From assembly GCF_900109755.1 (NCBI RefSeq), contig NZ_FOAR01000025.1, positions 1 to 64,000 on the forward strand: a stretch of 64,000 nt of DNA. Direction: 5' to 3'. Below are positions 8,004 through 16,855 of this stretch, piece by piece. Position numbers and translations under genes: made by a program. The DNA comes from Pseudomonas agarici (lineage in GTDB: Bacteria; Pseudomonadota; Gammaproteobacteria; Pseudomonadales; Pseudomonadaceae). The notes below the pieces were generated by a model, which made no database searches, had not been told where the DNA came from, and saw only the letters and a list, made by a program, of their open reading frames with translations. How positions within the stretch are numbered: position 1 is the first letter of the stretch; each line of letters begins with the position of its first letter.

Positions 8004-9395
8004 ATGAGCGGTACGCATACTTCCAACGAGCTGGAGCAAGGGCTCAAGCCCCGGCATGTGACGATGTTGTCGATTGCCGGGGTGATCGGTGCTGGGTTGT
8101 TCGTCGGCTCCGGACGCGCTATTGCCGAGGCCGGTCCCGCCGTACTGCTGGCATACGCCGCAGCCGGTATGCTGGTGGTACTGGTGATGCGCATGCTGGC
8201 CGAAATGGCCGTGGCGTCGCCGGACACCGGTTCCTTCTCGACTTACGCCGACCGCGCCATCGGGCACTGGGCCGGTTTCACCATCGGCTGGCTGTACTGG
8301 TGGTTCTGGGTTCTGGTGATCCCGCTGGAGGCCAATGCCGCCGCGACGATTCTGCATGCCTGGTTCCCCAGTGTGGCGATCTGGGCTTTTACCCTGATCA
8401 TCACCTTGCTGTTGACCGCGACCAATCTGTTCAGCGTGAAGAACTACGGCGAGTTCGAGTTCTGGTTCGCGCTGATCAAGGTGATCGCAATTATCGGCTT
8501 CGTGGTGCTCGGTCTGCTGGCGATCTTCGGTCTGTTGCCGACCAGCCAAGTCAGCGGCGTGTCGCATCTGGTGGACACCGTGGGCTTTATGCCCAATGGC
8601 CTGGGCGCGGTGCTGGCGGCGATGTTGACCACCATGTTCTCGTTCATGGGTACCGAGATCGTGACTATCGCCGCCGCCGAGTCGAAAGACCCCGGTAAGC
8701 AGATCTCCAAGGCCACCAACTCGGTGATCTGGCGGATCGGCCTGTTCTACCTGGTATCGATCTTTATTGTGGTATCGCTGGTGCCGTGGAATGACCCGGC
8801 CCTGGCGGCGGTCGGCTCCTACCAGACCGTGCTGGACCGCCTGGGCATTCCCAATGCCAAGCTGATCGTTGACCTGGTGGTGCTGGTGGCGGTGACCAGT
8901 TGCCTGAACTCGGCGCTATACACCGCCTCGCGGATGCTCTTCTCTCTGGGACGGCGCGGTGATGCCCCGGCCGTATCCAAGCGCACCAATGCCAGCGGCA
9001 CACCTTACTGGGCGGTGTTACTGTCAACGGCGGCGGCGTTCCTGGCGGTATTCGCCAACTACGTCGCGCCGGCGGCGGTGTTCGACTTCCTGCTGGCCAG
9101 CTCTGGCGCGATTGCCTTGCTGGTGTACTTGGTAATTGCGGTGTCGCAACTGCGCATGCGCCGTCAGCGCATGGCCAAAGGCGAGAAAATCGACTTCAAG
9201 ATGTGGCTGTTCCCAGGCCTGACCTGGGTGGTGATTGTGTTTATCGTCGCGGTGCTGACGGTGATGCTGGTCCAGCAAGCCCATCGCCTCGAGGTTCTCG
9301 CCACCGGTTTGCTCAGTGTACTGGTCGTCGTGGCTGGTCTGCTGGTGGCGCGTCGCCGGCGAATCGAGAACGCCGGGAAGGTGGTATTGAACTAA
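8004..9395 (+). CDS. gabP: amino-acid permease, GABA permease type (APC superfamily)
   Basis: 463 residues with about twelve membrane segments. The N-terminus 'ELEQGLKPRHVTMLSIAGVIGAGLFVGSG' is the classic APC helix-1 motif, and 'NFFTVA'-type features are replaced by 'TNLFSVKNYGEFEFWFALIKV', as in AAT-family permeases. ATG at 8004 is taken because the homologous start is MSGTH; the open frame runs 69 bases further up without a ribosome site. The name rests on closeness to GabP and on gabDT 3 kb downstream. It ends in a clear terminator. Confidence 0.85.
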   Translation: MSGTHTSNELEQGLKPRHVTMLSIAGVIGAGLFVGSGRAIAEAGPAVLLAYAAAGMLVVLVMRMLAEMAVASPDTGSFSTYADRAIGHWAGFTIGWLYWWFWVLVIPLEANAAATILHAWFPSVAIWAFTLIITLLLTATNLFSVKNYGEFEFWFALIKVIAIIGFVVLGLLAIFGLLPTSQVSGVSHLVDTVGFMPNGLGAVLAAMLTTMFSFMGTEIVTIAAAESKDPGKQISKATNSVIWRIGLFYLVSIFIVVSLVPWNDPALAAVGSYQTVLDRLGIPNAKLIVDLVVLVAVTSCLNSALYTASRMLFSLGRRGDAPAVSKRTNASGTPYWAVLLSTAAAFLAVFANYVAPAAVFDFLLASSGAIALLVYLVIAVSQLRMRRQRMAKGEKIDFKMWLFPGLTWVVIVFIVAVLTVMLVQQAHRLEVLATGLLSVLVVVAGLLVARRRRIENAGKVVLN

Positions 9396-9430
9396 CGGTT
9401 GATCGACGGCTTGTGTTTGGCTGAAAAAAG

Positions 9431-9468
9431 ACGGCCGCTGTCAGTGATGATAGTGGCCGTTTTTTTTC
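9431..9468. terminator. bidirectional rho-independent terminator
   Basis: The stem ACGGCCGCT / AGTGGCCGT (9431-9439 with 9452-9460, one G-T pair) is followed by eight T. On the minus strand the left flank AAAAAA serves the convergent small gene. It separates gabP from the gene at 9467-9868. Confidence 0.88.
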
Positions 9469-9868
9469 AGGACTTCTGCAGGGCGTGCGAAGCGGCGACA
9501 TAGTCGGCCTGGAATGCCGGGCTCTCGATCCAGGCGAGCGCGGCTTCTTCGCTGGCCTCGGTGGCCCATTGGCGGTATTCGATCAGGGCGGACAGGATAA
9601 AGTCCGTCGCCTCCTCCTCGCCCTCCTGCTCCAGTACCAGTTCCAGCAACGGGTCTTCCAGGAAGACAGCGCACATGGCTTGTTGGCTGATAGCTTCGGC
9701 GCTGCGCATTCTCTTGAAGAGGTCGGTCAAATCGACCGATGCGAAATCGATCCGATCGTCATCCACTGGCAGCGACTCGGCTGGCTCGCTGGCGCGTCGG
9801 GTACGGTTCTGCTTGGCCTTGGCTTTCGCCCGTTGCGCGCGTTTGTGTTGTTTGTCTGGGGATGCCAT
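9467..9868 (-). CDS. conserved hypothetical protein, basic N-terminus, acidic C-terminus
   Basis: 133 residues starting MASPDKQHKRAQRAKAKAKQNR at 9868. The frame is open to 9934, but this Lys/Arg-rich start is the likelier one. Residues 1-25 are strongly basic; residues 35-133 are acidic and probably helical, with runs such as 'EQEGEEEATDF' and 'EASEEAALAWIESP'. There is no signal peptide or membrane segment. Such charge-polarised small proteins are common in Pseudomonas genomes, but no function is known to me. It ends at the bidirectional terminator shared with gabP. Confidence 0.7.
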   Translation of the reverse strand: MASPDKQHKRAQRAKAKAKQNRTRRASEPAESLPVDDDRIDFASVDLTDLFKRMRSAEAISQQAMCAVFLEDPLLELVLEQEGEEEATDFILSALIEYRQWATEASEEAALAWIESPAFQADYVAASHALQKS

Positions 9869-10000
9869 GGGCTCTGGTGCTTTCGGGAAGAAGTAAGTGG
9901 CGGGAATTATCCCTGTGAACTGGCGCAATGCCAAAGCGCATTTTGCTGGACCGCGCAGCTGGCTGGGCCGGTATCAATGGGGAATGCAGTAGCTCATGCC

Positions 10001-10939
10001 TCAACGTTGGATGATCTGCCCCGGCGTCTGTGCCTTCAGTTCCCCTTTTCTTAGCCAGTGCAACGCAATCGGCCAAAGCTTTTCCTGATACTGGCTACGG
10101 AAGAATGCGAAATGCCCCACTTCGGTTTCGGCGATATCTTCAGGGGCGATGCGCAGATGGGTGCGTTCGCTGCCTGTGAAGTAACCCAGGAGCCGCTCTA
10201 TGGCCGTCACCGTGCCGAAAGGATCGTCTGTCAGGCTGATAGCGAGGATTTTGGCCTGTACCAGAGAAAACGGCAGGGCGGCGACCTTTCGTGCGCTGGG
10301 GCGCTTCTCGTAACCTGCTGTCGAGGTGCTCCAGTCCATCACCACGCCAACGGGAGTGTCTTCCAGCCAGCCCAGTCGCTTACCTGGGAAATAGCCGTAG
10401 AAGCGGGTCAGCAGCGGCATTAGCAGATGCCATTTGAGGAACATCTTCCAGCGGGAGGCGGGCGCATAATCGCGCCAGTAGGCGAATTGCGCGCCGACGG
10501 TCACCAGACGGCGGATCAGGTGCCCCGACGCCGCCAGCCCCACGCCGCAGCCGCCAAAGCTGTGGGCGACGACATCGATTGGCTGGCTGGGGAATTCGCG
10601 ACTGGCCCGCCGCAGCATGGCTTCGAAATCCAGCGCGCCCCAATCGGTCCACGACGCCTCAAACCCGCGTATCGACGCTGGCCGCGATTCGCCGATGCCG
10701 CGATAGTCATAGGTGATCACGTCGAAGTCGTGGGCGAACAGATAGTCGGCAAAACGCGAGTAATAGCGACAGCGCAGCGACGTGGCGGCGCTGATGATGA
10801 CCACCGGGCGCCCGACTTTGACCTCGCCGTGACGCCAGTTGAAGCCACCCAGTACAAAGCCATCGAGCGCGGACTCGACGAAGGGCACGGCAATACAGTC
10901 GGCGGGCGAAAGGACGAGCGGGGACTCGGAGGTGGTCAT
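10001..10939 (-). CDS. alpha/beta-hydrolase fold protein
   Basis: 312 residues. The nucleophile elbow is 'VVAHSFGGCG' with Ser127; 'ITYDYRGIGESRPA' (about 75-88) precedes it as in serine hydrolases; 'AETEVGHFAFFR' supplies the likely catalytic His. No signal peptide, so it should be cytosolic. The protein resembles predicted 'serine aminopeptidase/lysophospholipase-like' hydrolases, but the substrate is unknown. It stands alone, 130 bases after the preceding minus-strand gene. Confidence 0.85.
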   Translation of the reverse strand: MTTSESPLVLSPADCIAVPFVESALDGFVLGGFNWRHGEVKVGRPVVIISAATSLRCRYYSRFADYLFAHDFDVITYDYRGIGESRPASIRGFEASWTDWGALDFEAMLRRASREFPSQPIDVVAHSFGGCGVGLAASGHLIRRLVTVGAQFAYWRDYAPASRWKMFLKWHLLMPLLTRFYGYFPGKRLGWLEDTPVGVVMDWSTSTAGYEKRPSARKVAALPFSLVQAKILAISLTDDPFGTVTAIERLLGYFTGSERTHLRIAPEDIAETEVGHFAFFRSQYQEKLWPIALHWLRKGELKAQTPGQIIQR

Positions 10940-11264
10940 TGAGCAGGCTCCTTGCGTTTGCAGCGAGACTTGCGAGAGCGCCCCGCTGCCGCTTTTTGTC
11001 AGAACCTGACGCTAGCAAATTCCGGACAATAAAGCCCTGTGCCGGGTGGGTTTTTCAGGTTCAGATGACTTTGAGGCCGTGTATTAGTACAAATATTCTG
11101 ATCGACATAGCATGCGCATCCACGGCCAAACACATCTTGCGTTTTATCGTCGTGAGTTGCGGCTATAGGGATAGGCAAGCAGACCTCTCTTCAGGCACGA
11201 CAAAATGGCTTAAGATCATCGAAGACTGTAATGGAACACTTCGACTAAAAGGACGCGACATCTT
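10940..11264. other. intergenic, left flank of an element relic
   Basis: No gene is supported. Base composition drops from GC-rich to mixed at about 11050, coinciding with the start of the accessory patch that holds the orphan gene at 11265 and the integrase remnant. AAAGGA at 11246-11251 is the ribosome site of that gene. Confidence 0.4.
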
Positions 11265-11630
11265 ATGGAAATCCCCCTTGCTCAAATCAGGGAGCGTTTG
11301 AACAATCGCCGATTTACGGTAGTGGGTAACGCCCACGGGCTATCCGGTGCCGGCACAGTATTTCACTACCATGTCGAAGAAGATTCCGTTTGGGGTACTT
11401 ACCAAGGTGGCCGGATCCGCCTAGGTCATCAAGTCGGACGCGTGACTGGTCCCGATACTCTTGAGCTTCTTTATCATTGCTTAACTACGGATGGTGAGAT
11501 TCTTGCTGGCTGGTCTCGTGGCACGGTAGGCGTTGATCACGCAGGACGTACCACTCTGATGTTCATATGGGGTTGGTTGTCGGGCGCGACTGGAGGTGGG
11601 GAGTCTAGCTACGTTGAGCTTGCCGCATAG
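11265..11630 (+). CDS. small protein of the family misnamed 'n-acetylglutamate synthase'
   Basis: 121 residues. The pattern 'NNRRFTVVGNAHG...GTVFHYHVEED..WGTYQGGRIRLGHQVG' followed by a repeated Y-H, W and G-x-W-x-W-x-S-G arrangement agrees with a small beta-rich family of about 110-120 residues that databases often label n-acetylglutamate synthase, although no GNAT fold is visible. ATG at 11265 follows AAAGGACGCGACATCTT. Codon use is more AT-tolerant than in neighbouring genes, and it lies beside an integrase remnant and a tRNA, suggesting acquired cargo. Function is unknown. Confidence 0.65.
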   Translation: MEIPLAQIRERLNNRRFTVVGNAHGLSGAGTVFHYHVEEDSVWGTYQGGRIRLGHQVGRVTGPDTLELLYHCLTTDGEILAGWSRGTVGVDHAGRTTLMFIWGWLSGATGGGESSYVELAA

Positions 11631-11646
11631 CGGTTAAGCTTTTTGA

Positions 11647-11895
11647 TTACACTCGCGTCCATCTGTGCGGTAGCAACTCGGAGCGATCAATGGGTTGGTG
11701 AAAGGCGGTGCGTTCAGCCTCGACGCGAGAGACAAAAATGCCTCGGTCGATTTCGCTTTCGATCATGCGTGCCCAGGCTTGGGCATCGGCTTCGGTTTCG
11801 AAGGTTTTTCTTTGAGCTGGATAGCTCTTACGACGGATTTGCGCTTCCCACTGTCCTTTATTAACGGCTGGGCCGCGATTCCTGATTGTTGCCAT
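11647..11895 (-). pseudogene. phage-type tyrosine integrase, N-terminal remnant
   Basis: The 83 residues beginning MATIRNRGP contain the AP2-like arm-binding start of phage integrases ('WEAQIRRKSYPAQRKTFETEADAQAWARMIESEIDRG'-type text), then leave the family and stop. All of the catalytic domain (R-H-R-Y) is missing. It points away from the tRNA-Arg 3' end at 12008, the usual position of an integrase gene at attL. It is read as the scar of an excised or decayed integrative element. Confidence 0.8.
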
Positions 11896-12007
11896 TTCGA
11901 CCATTCCCGCCACGTTCAAGTGTGGCAAATTTGTGGCAAAAACGACTTTCAGGACTAGGACAGGTTTCTATTAGGAACGCTATCCCTTGTGTACAAGGGA
12001 AAGAAGA

Positions 12008-12084
12008 TGGTGCACCAGGCGGGATTCGAACCCACGACCCCTGCCTTCGGAGGGCAGTACTCTATCCAGCTGAGCTACTGGTGC
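12008..12084 (-). tRNA. tRNA-Arg (anticodon CCG)
   Basis: On the minus strand, a 77-base cloverleaf starting GCACCAGTAGCTCAG and ending CTGGTGCACCA, with CCA encoded. The anticodon stem-loop CTGCC-CTCCGAA-GGCAG gives anticodon CCG (codon CGG). The integrase remnant lies about 110 bases beyond its 3' end, so this tRNA was probably the attachment site of an element. Confidence 0.95.
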
Positions 12085-12704
12085 TTATGCGGGCGACATC
12101 ATACCTATGTCGGCTCGGGGCGTCCATTCGGGTTTTGTCGGGAAATTCTCTTTGTGGGGCTCCACTTGCGCATACCCCGGCCCACCTTGCCCCTGCGCAG
12201 TCCGTCCGGGAAGCTGGAACGTTTCTCTGACCCCAGGATCATCCTCGGGCACCGCCGGGTGCACCTGCCGGTTCGTTGGTTTTACGTTGAACCCGGCAGC
12301 TATTCGTGCTGACAAAGGAAGTTAATGCAGGCCCGCGTCAATCAGTCAAGCACCAGTCGGTCGACGGTATTGAAGGCATTCAAGTCCTGAGCCACGCTGT
12401 CTACTGCGCAATGTCGAACGGCTTCGCCGAGTCTCCGGGTTTACGTTGATCAGAAAAATCTCTCAAATTCGGTATTTTCGTTCTTTTTTTTGAACAGGCT
12501 ATTGTCCTTTACCCCCCATTGATCCTAGGATTCGTTTGAGATTTCAAACGCTCCTGTCTGGGCGCTGAACCGCACATTCATCTCATGTGCGCTATTTAGG
12601 TGCTTCGGCCCGGTGAATGAATTTCCTGACGGCAGCCCCCAAGGCGCCTTTCTACACTCAATAAAACGCTGCGCGCGAGCGCGGTGCTGTTAAGGAAAGC
12701 CTAC
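12085..12704. other. gabD upstream region with short palindrome
   Basis: No gene is supported over about 620 bases. An inverted repeat CGTTTGA-gatt-TCAAACG lies at 12533-12550, about 155 bases before gabD, and could be an operator for the gabDT regulator. A C-rich and T-rich tract (12481-12520) precedes it. A sigma54-type promoter was looked for and not found. Confidence 0.4.
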
Positions 12705-14147
12705 ATGCAGCTCAAAGACAGTCAGTTGTTCCGCCAACAAGCTTTTATCGATGGTGCCTGGGTCGATGCGGACAGCGGTCAGACGATCAAGGTCAACAAT
12801 CCGGCCACGGGCGAAATTCTCGGCACCGTGCCTAAAATGGGCGCCGCCGAAACCCGCCGCGCGATCGAAGCCGCTGACAAGGCCCTACCCGCCTGGCGTG
12901 CACTGACCGCCAAGGAGCGGGCCAATAAGCTGCGCCGCTGGTTCGAGCTGATCATCGAGAACCAGGACGATCTGGCCCGCCTGATGACCCTGGAACAAGG
13001 CAAGCCACTGGCCGAGGCCAAGGGCGAAATCGTCTATGCCGCCTCCTTTATCGAGTGGTTCGCCGAAGAAGCCAAGCGCATCTATGGCGATGTGATTCCG
13101 GGTCACCAGCCGGACAAGCGTCTGATCGTGATCAAGCAACCCATCGGCGTGACAGCCGCCATCACGCCGTGGAACTTTCCGGCCGCGATGATCACCCGTA
13201 AAGCCGGCCCAGCCCTGGCCGCCGGTTGCACCATGGTGCTCAAGCCCGCTTCGCAGACCCCGTTCTCGGCCTTCGCCCTGGCGGAACTGGCCCAGCGCGC
13301 CGGTATTCCGAAAGGTGTGTTCAGCGTGGTATCCGGCAGCGCCGGCGATATCGGCGCCGAGCTGACCGGTAACCCGATTGTGCGCAAGCTGTCCTTCACT
13401 GGTTCGACCGAGATTGGTCGCCAATTGATGGCCGAGTGCGCCAAGGACATCAAGAAGGTTTCCCTGGAACTGGGCGGCAACGCTCCGTTTATCGTGTTCG
13501 ACGACGCGGACCTGGACAAGGCCGTCGAAGGCGCGATCATCTCCAAATACCGCAACAACGGCCAGACCTGCGTCTGTGCCAATCGCCTGTACATCCAGGA
13601 CGGGGTCTACGATGCCTTCGCCGAGAAACTGAAGACGGCAGTCGCCAAACTCAAGATCGGCAACGGTCTGGACGAGGGCACTACCACCGGCCCGCTGATC
13701 GACGAGAAAGCCGTGGTCAAGATCAAGGAGCACATCGCCGACGCCCTGGGCAAAGGGGCGACCCTGTTGGCCGGCGGCAAGTCCATCGAAGGCAATTTCT
13801 TCGAACCGACTATCCTGGTCAACGTCTCCAAGGACGCCGCCGTAGCCAAGGAAGAAACCTTCGGTCCCTTGGCGCCGCTGTTCCGCTTCAAGGACGAAGC
13901 CGAGGTCATCGCGATGGCCAACGACACCGAGTTCGGCCTGGCCTCGTACTTCTACGCCCGTGACCTGAGCCGTGTGTTCCGTGTGGCCGAGGCTCTGGAG
14001 TACGGTATGGTCGGTGTCAACACCGGGCTGATCTCCAACGAAGTCGCGCCGTTCGGCGGTATCAAGGCTTCGGGGCTGGGCCGCGAAGGTTCCAAGTACG
14101 GCATCGAAGATTATCTGGAAATCAAATACCTCTGCCTGGGCATCTGA
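12705..14147 (+). CDS. gabD: succinate-semialdehyde dehydrogenase (NADP+)
   Basis: 480 residues, the usual GabD length. ATG at 12705 follows AAGGAAAG. The family landmarks are 'TPWNFPAAMITRKAGPALAAG', the general-base Glu in 'SLELGGNAPFIVFDDADLD', and the catalytic Cys in 'NNGQTCVCANR'. It oxidises succinate semialdehyde to succinate, the second step of GABA breakdown, in the cytosol. The next gene, gabT, makes its substrate; the two are 183 bases apart on one strand. Confidence 0.95.
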   Translation: MQLKDSQLFRQQAFIDGAWVDADSGQTIKVNNPATGEILGTVPKMGAAETRRAIEAADKALPAWRALTAKERANKLRRWFELIIENQDDLARLMTLEQGKPLAEAKGEIVYAASFIEWFAEEAKRIYGDVIPGHQPDKRLIVIKQPIGVTAAITPWNFPAAMITRKAGPALAAGCTMVLKPASQTPFSAFALAELAQRAGIPKGVFSVVSGSAGDIGAELTGNPIVRKLSFTGSTEIGRQLMAECAKDIKKVSLELGGNAPFIVFDDADLDKAVEGAIISKYRNNGQTCVCANRLYIQDGVYDAFAEKLKTAVAKLKIGNGLDEGTTTGPLIDEKAVVKIKEHIADALGKGATLLAGGKSIEGNFFEPTILVNVSKDAAVAKEETFGPLAPLFRFKDEAEVIAMANDTEFGLASYFYARDLSRVFRVAEALEYGMVGVNTGLISNEVAPFGGIKASGLGREGSKYGIEDYLEIKYLCLGI

Positions 14148-14330
14148 GTCCGGTTGGAGATTGCTGCAAACACAAGGGGCACGAGAGCGCTGTCCCTTGC
14201 TGTGCTTCGAACGCAATTTTCTCTGTGGCCGGGAAAGCTGTGACAGTCGATCATCGTATGCTGCCGCAGTTGCTTCCCCGCCATGCATTCCTTGAGTCGC
14301 GCCGCCCGATGAGCGGTGAATGAGGACACC

Positions 14331-15611
14331 ATGAGCAAGACCAACGAATCCTTGATGCAACGCCGCCAGGCCGCTGTCCCTCGCGGTGTCGGCCAGATCC
14401 ACCCGATCTTCGCCGACCACGCAAAAAATGCCACCGTGACCGACGTCGAAGGTCGTGAGTTCATCGACTTCGCCGGCGGTATCGCTGTTCTGAACACCGG
14501 CCACGTGCATCCGAAAATCATCGCTGCCGTGACTGAGCAGTTGAACAAGCTGACCCACACCTGCTTCCAGGTCCTGGCCTACGAACCCTACGTAGAGCTG
14601 TGCGAGAAAGTGAACGCCAAGGTTCCAGGTGATTTCGCGAAAAAAACCTTGCTGGTCACCACCGGTTCCGAAGCGGTCGAGAACGCCGTGAAGATCGCCC
14701 GTGCCGCCACGGGGCGCGCCGGCGTGATTGCTTTCACCGGCGCCTATCACGGTCGTACCATGATGACCCTGGGCCTGACCGGCAAAGTCGCGCCTTACTC
14801 GGCTGGCATGGGCCTGATGCCGGGCGGCATCTTCCGTGCGCTGTATCCAAACGAGCTGCATGGCGTGAGCATCGACGACGCGATTGCCAGCATCGAGCGC
14901 ATCTTCAAGAACGACGCCGAGCCCCGTGATATCGCCGCGATCATCATCGAGCCGGTACAGGGCGAAGGCGGCTTCTATGTCGCGCCCAAAGCGTTTATGC
15001 AGCGCCTGCGCGTCTTGTGCGACCAGCACGGTATCCTGCTGATTGCCGACGAGGTGCAGACGGGTGCCGGTCGTACCGGGACTTTCTTTGCCATGGAACA
15101 GATGGGCGTCGCCGCCGACCTGACCACCTTCGCCAAGTCCATTGCTGGCGGTTTCCCGCTGGCGGGTGTCTGCGGCAAAGCCGAGTACATGGACGCCATT
15201 GCTCCCGGTGGCTTGGGCGGCACCTACGCCGGCAGCCCGATCGCTTGCGCCGCGGCCCTGGCGGTGATGGACGTGTTCGAGGAAGAGCACCTGCTGGAAC
15301 GTTGCAAGGCAGTCGGCGAGCGCTTGGTGACCGGTTTGAAAGCGATTCAGGCCAAGTACCCGGTGATCGGTGACGTGCGCGCCCTGGGTGCGATGATCGC
15401 AATCGAGCTATTCGAAGGTGGCGACAGCCACAAGCCGAACGCAGCCGCCGTGGCCCAGGTAGTGGCCAAGGCCCGTGACAAAGGTTTGATCCTGTTGTCC
15501 TGCGGCACCTATGGCAACGTCCTGCGCGTGTTGGTCCCATTGACCTCGCCGGACGAGCAACTGGACAAAGGCCTGGCGATCATCGAGGAGTGCTTCGCCG
15601 AACTCGCTTGA
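14331..15611 (+). CDS. gabT: 4-aminobutyrate--2-oxoglutarate aminotransferase
   Basis: 426 residues; ATG at 14331 follows GAGGA. Class-III aminotransferase features: 'TTGSEAVENAVKIARAATGR', 'GAYHGRTMMTLGLTGK', 'IADEVQTGAGRTGTFFAMEQ', and the PLP lysine in 'TTFAKSIAGGFPLAGV'. It moves the amino group of GABA to 2-oxoglutarate, giving succinate semialdehyde for GabD. A strong terminator 57 bases downstream ends the gabDT unit. Confidence 0.95.
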   Translation: MSKTNESLMQRRQAAVPRGVGQIHPIFADHAKNATVTDVEGREFIDFAGGIAVLNTGHVHPKIIAAVTEQLNKLTHTCFQVLAYEPYVELCEKVNAKVPGDFAKKTLLVTTGSEAVENAVKIARAATGRAGVIAFTGAYHGRTMMTLGLTGKVAPYSAGMGLMPGGIFRALYPNELHGVSIDDAIASIERIFKNDAEPRDIAAIIIEPVQGEGGFYVAPKAFMQRLRVLCDQHGILLIADEVQTGAGRTGTFFAMEQMGVAADLTTFAKSIAGGFPLAGVCGKAEYMDAIAPGGLGGTYAGSPIACAAALAVMDVFEEEHLLERCKAVGERLVTGLKAIQAKYPVIGDVRALGAMIAIELFEGGDSHKPNAAAVAQVVAKARDKGLILLSCGTYGNVLRVLVPLTSPDEQLDKGLAIIEECFAELA

Positions 15612-15667
15612 GTTGCGATGTGTGAGAAAAAAGACCCGCTTCGACGGGTAATCAGACGATCACCCCA

Positions 15668-15709
15668 ACACCCTGCGAGCGCTACGCTTTCGCAGGGTGT
15701 TTTATTTTC
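15668..15709. terminator. rho-independent terminator after gabT
   Basis: The 11-bp stem ACACCCTGCGA / TCGCAGGGTGT (15668-15678 with 15690-15700) is followed by TTTTATTTT. It separates gabT from the convergent diguanylate-cyclase gene and may serve both. Confidence 0.9.
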
Positions 15710-15719
15710 GCAGGTCTCT

Positions 15720-16709
15720 TCAGGCCAGGACGATCTGATTCTTGCCCAAGCGCTTGGCTTGGTACATCGCGCTATCTGCTCGGGCGAAGAGCCCGTCGAA
15801 CAGCTCATCCTCGGGAGTCAGGCTGGTCAGGCCCTGGCTCACGGTGATGCCGAAGTATTCGCCGTCATGGCTGAACGCCAGGCGTTGGATCTCTCGTTGC
15901 AGGCGTTCGGCAATCTGTTGCGCCATGTCCGGTGCGCAGCCAGGCAGCAGCGCGGCGAACTCCTCTCCGCCGATACGCCCGAACAGATCGCCGCTGCGCA
16001 ACGCCGAACGCCCTGTCTCGGCAATTTTCTGGAGGACCGTGTCACCTTCCGGATGCCCGTAGGTGTCATTGATCCGCTTGAAGTCATCGATATCCAGCAA
16101 GAGGAAAGCCAGCGGCGAGTCTTGCAGGCGGGCTTGCTCGAACTCACGGTGGGCGCATTCGAAGAAGTGCCGGCGATTGCTGCTGCTGGTCAGCACATCG
16201 GTGGTCGCCAGGCGTTGCAGCTCATCTTCCAGGACTTTCTTTTCGGTGATGTCCTCGGCGATGCCGACCACGATCACCCGCTGCCCCGGTTCGGCATGAC
16301 GACCGATGAAGCACTTGTCGCTGAGCCAGCGGATCTCGCTGTTGGCACTGATAATGCGGTATTCGCGGTCTTCCACCGCGCCCTTTTCCAGCACCTGGGC
16401 GAGGCTGCGCTCGGCGTAGTCGAGGTCATCGGGGTAGATGCTGTCGCGCCATTCGTTGTAATCGGCCAGCAGCAGGCCCGCGGAACGACCGAAGATGCGT
16501 TCGTAGGCGGGGCTGACATAGAGCATCTGTCGGGCCTCCCAGTCGAAAGCCCATAACACGGCGTTGACGCTCACCAGCAAGGAACTGAAAAGTTGTTCGC
16601 GTTCGCTCAAGCGCGCGACTTCACCTTGTGCGTGCATCAGGGCAAGTAGGGTTTCAGCGGCTTCAGGCCACTGTTGGAGGGAAGGCGGTCTCGGCTTTTT
16701 ATTGACCAT
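15720..16709 (-). CDS. PAS-GGDEF diguanylate cyclase
   Basis: 329 residues. A coiled N-terminus (about 15-45) is followed by a PAS/PAC domain (about 45-160, 'VGIAEDITEKK' at its end) and a GGDEF domain (165-329). The active-site loop is GGEEF (247-251), which is catalytically competent, and R238-S-G-D241 five residues before it is a complete inhibitory I-site. It should make cyclic di-GMP in the cytosol with product inhibition. No membrane segment is visible. The same gene lies beside desA and the sulfate-uptake genes in other pseudomonads, but a functional link is not shown. Confidence 0.92.
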   Translation of the reverse strand: MVNKKPRPPSLQQWPEAAETLLALMHAQGEVARLSEREQLFSSLLVSVNAVLWAFDWEARQMLYVSPAYERIFGRSAGLLLADYNEWRDSIYPDDLDYAERSLAQVLEKGAVEDREYRIISANSEIRWLSDKCFIGRHAEPGQRVIVVGIAEDITEKKVLEDELQRLATTDVLTSSSNRRHFFECAHREFEQARLQDSPLAFLLLDIDDFKRINDTYGHPEGDTVLQKIAETGRSALRSGDLFGRIGGEEFAALLPGCAPDMAQQIAERLQREIQRLAFSHDGEYFGITVSQGLTSLTPEDELFDGLFARADSAMYQAKRLGKNQIVLA

Positions 16710-16855
16710 CGGCGCATCTCACAGGGTGTGCCACGTTCGTATCAGCCGTGGCGACACCGAAAACCCGCCGGGATGGCGAAGTGCATTTGAGATAAGAGAA
16801 TGATCGCTAAGTTCCGAACGGCGCGTCTCGAAGCCAAGCGCGCCGATCAACGGTG

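Noticed and set aside
12885..15290. Very long open frame of 801 codons on the minus strand
   Set aside because: It is the antisense shadow of gabD and gabT, whose motifs and lengths are fully convincing; the translated text (HV/GQ-rich) is typical of reverse-strand frames in GC-rich genes.
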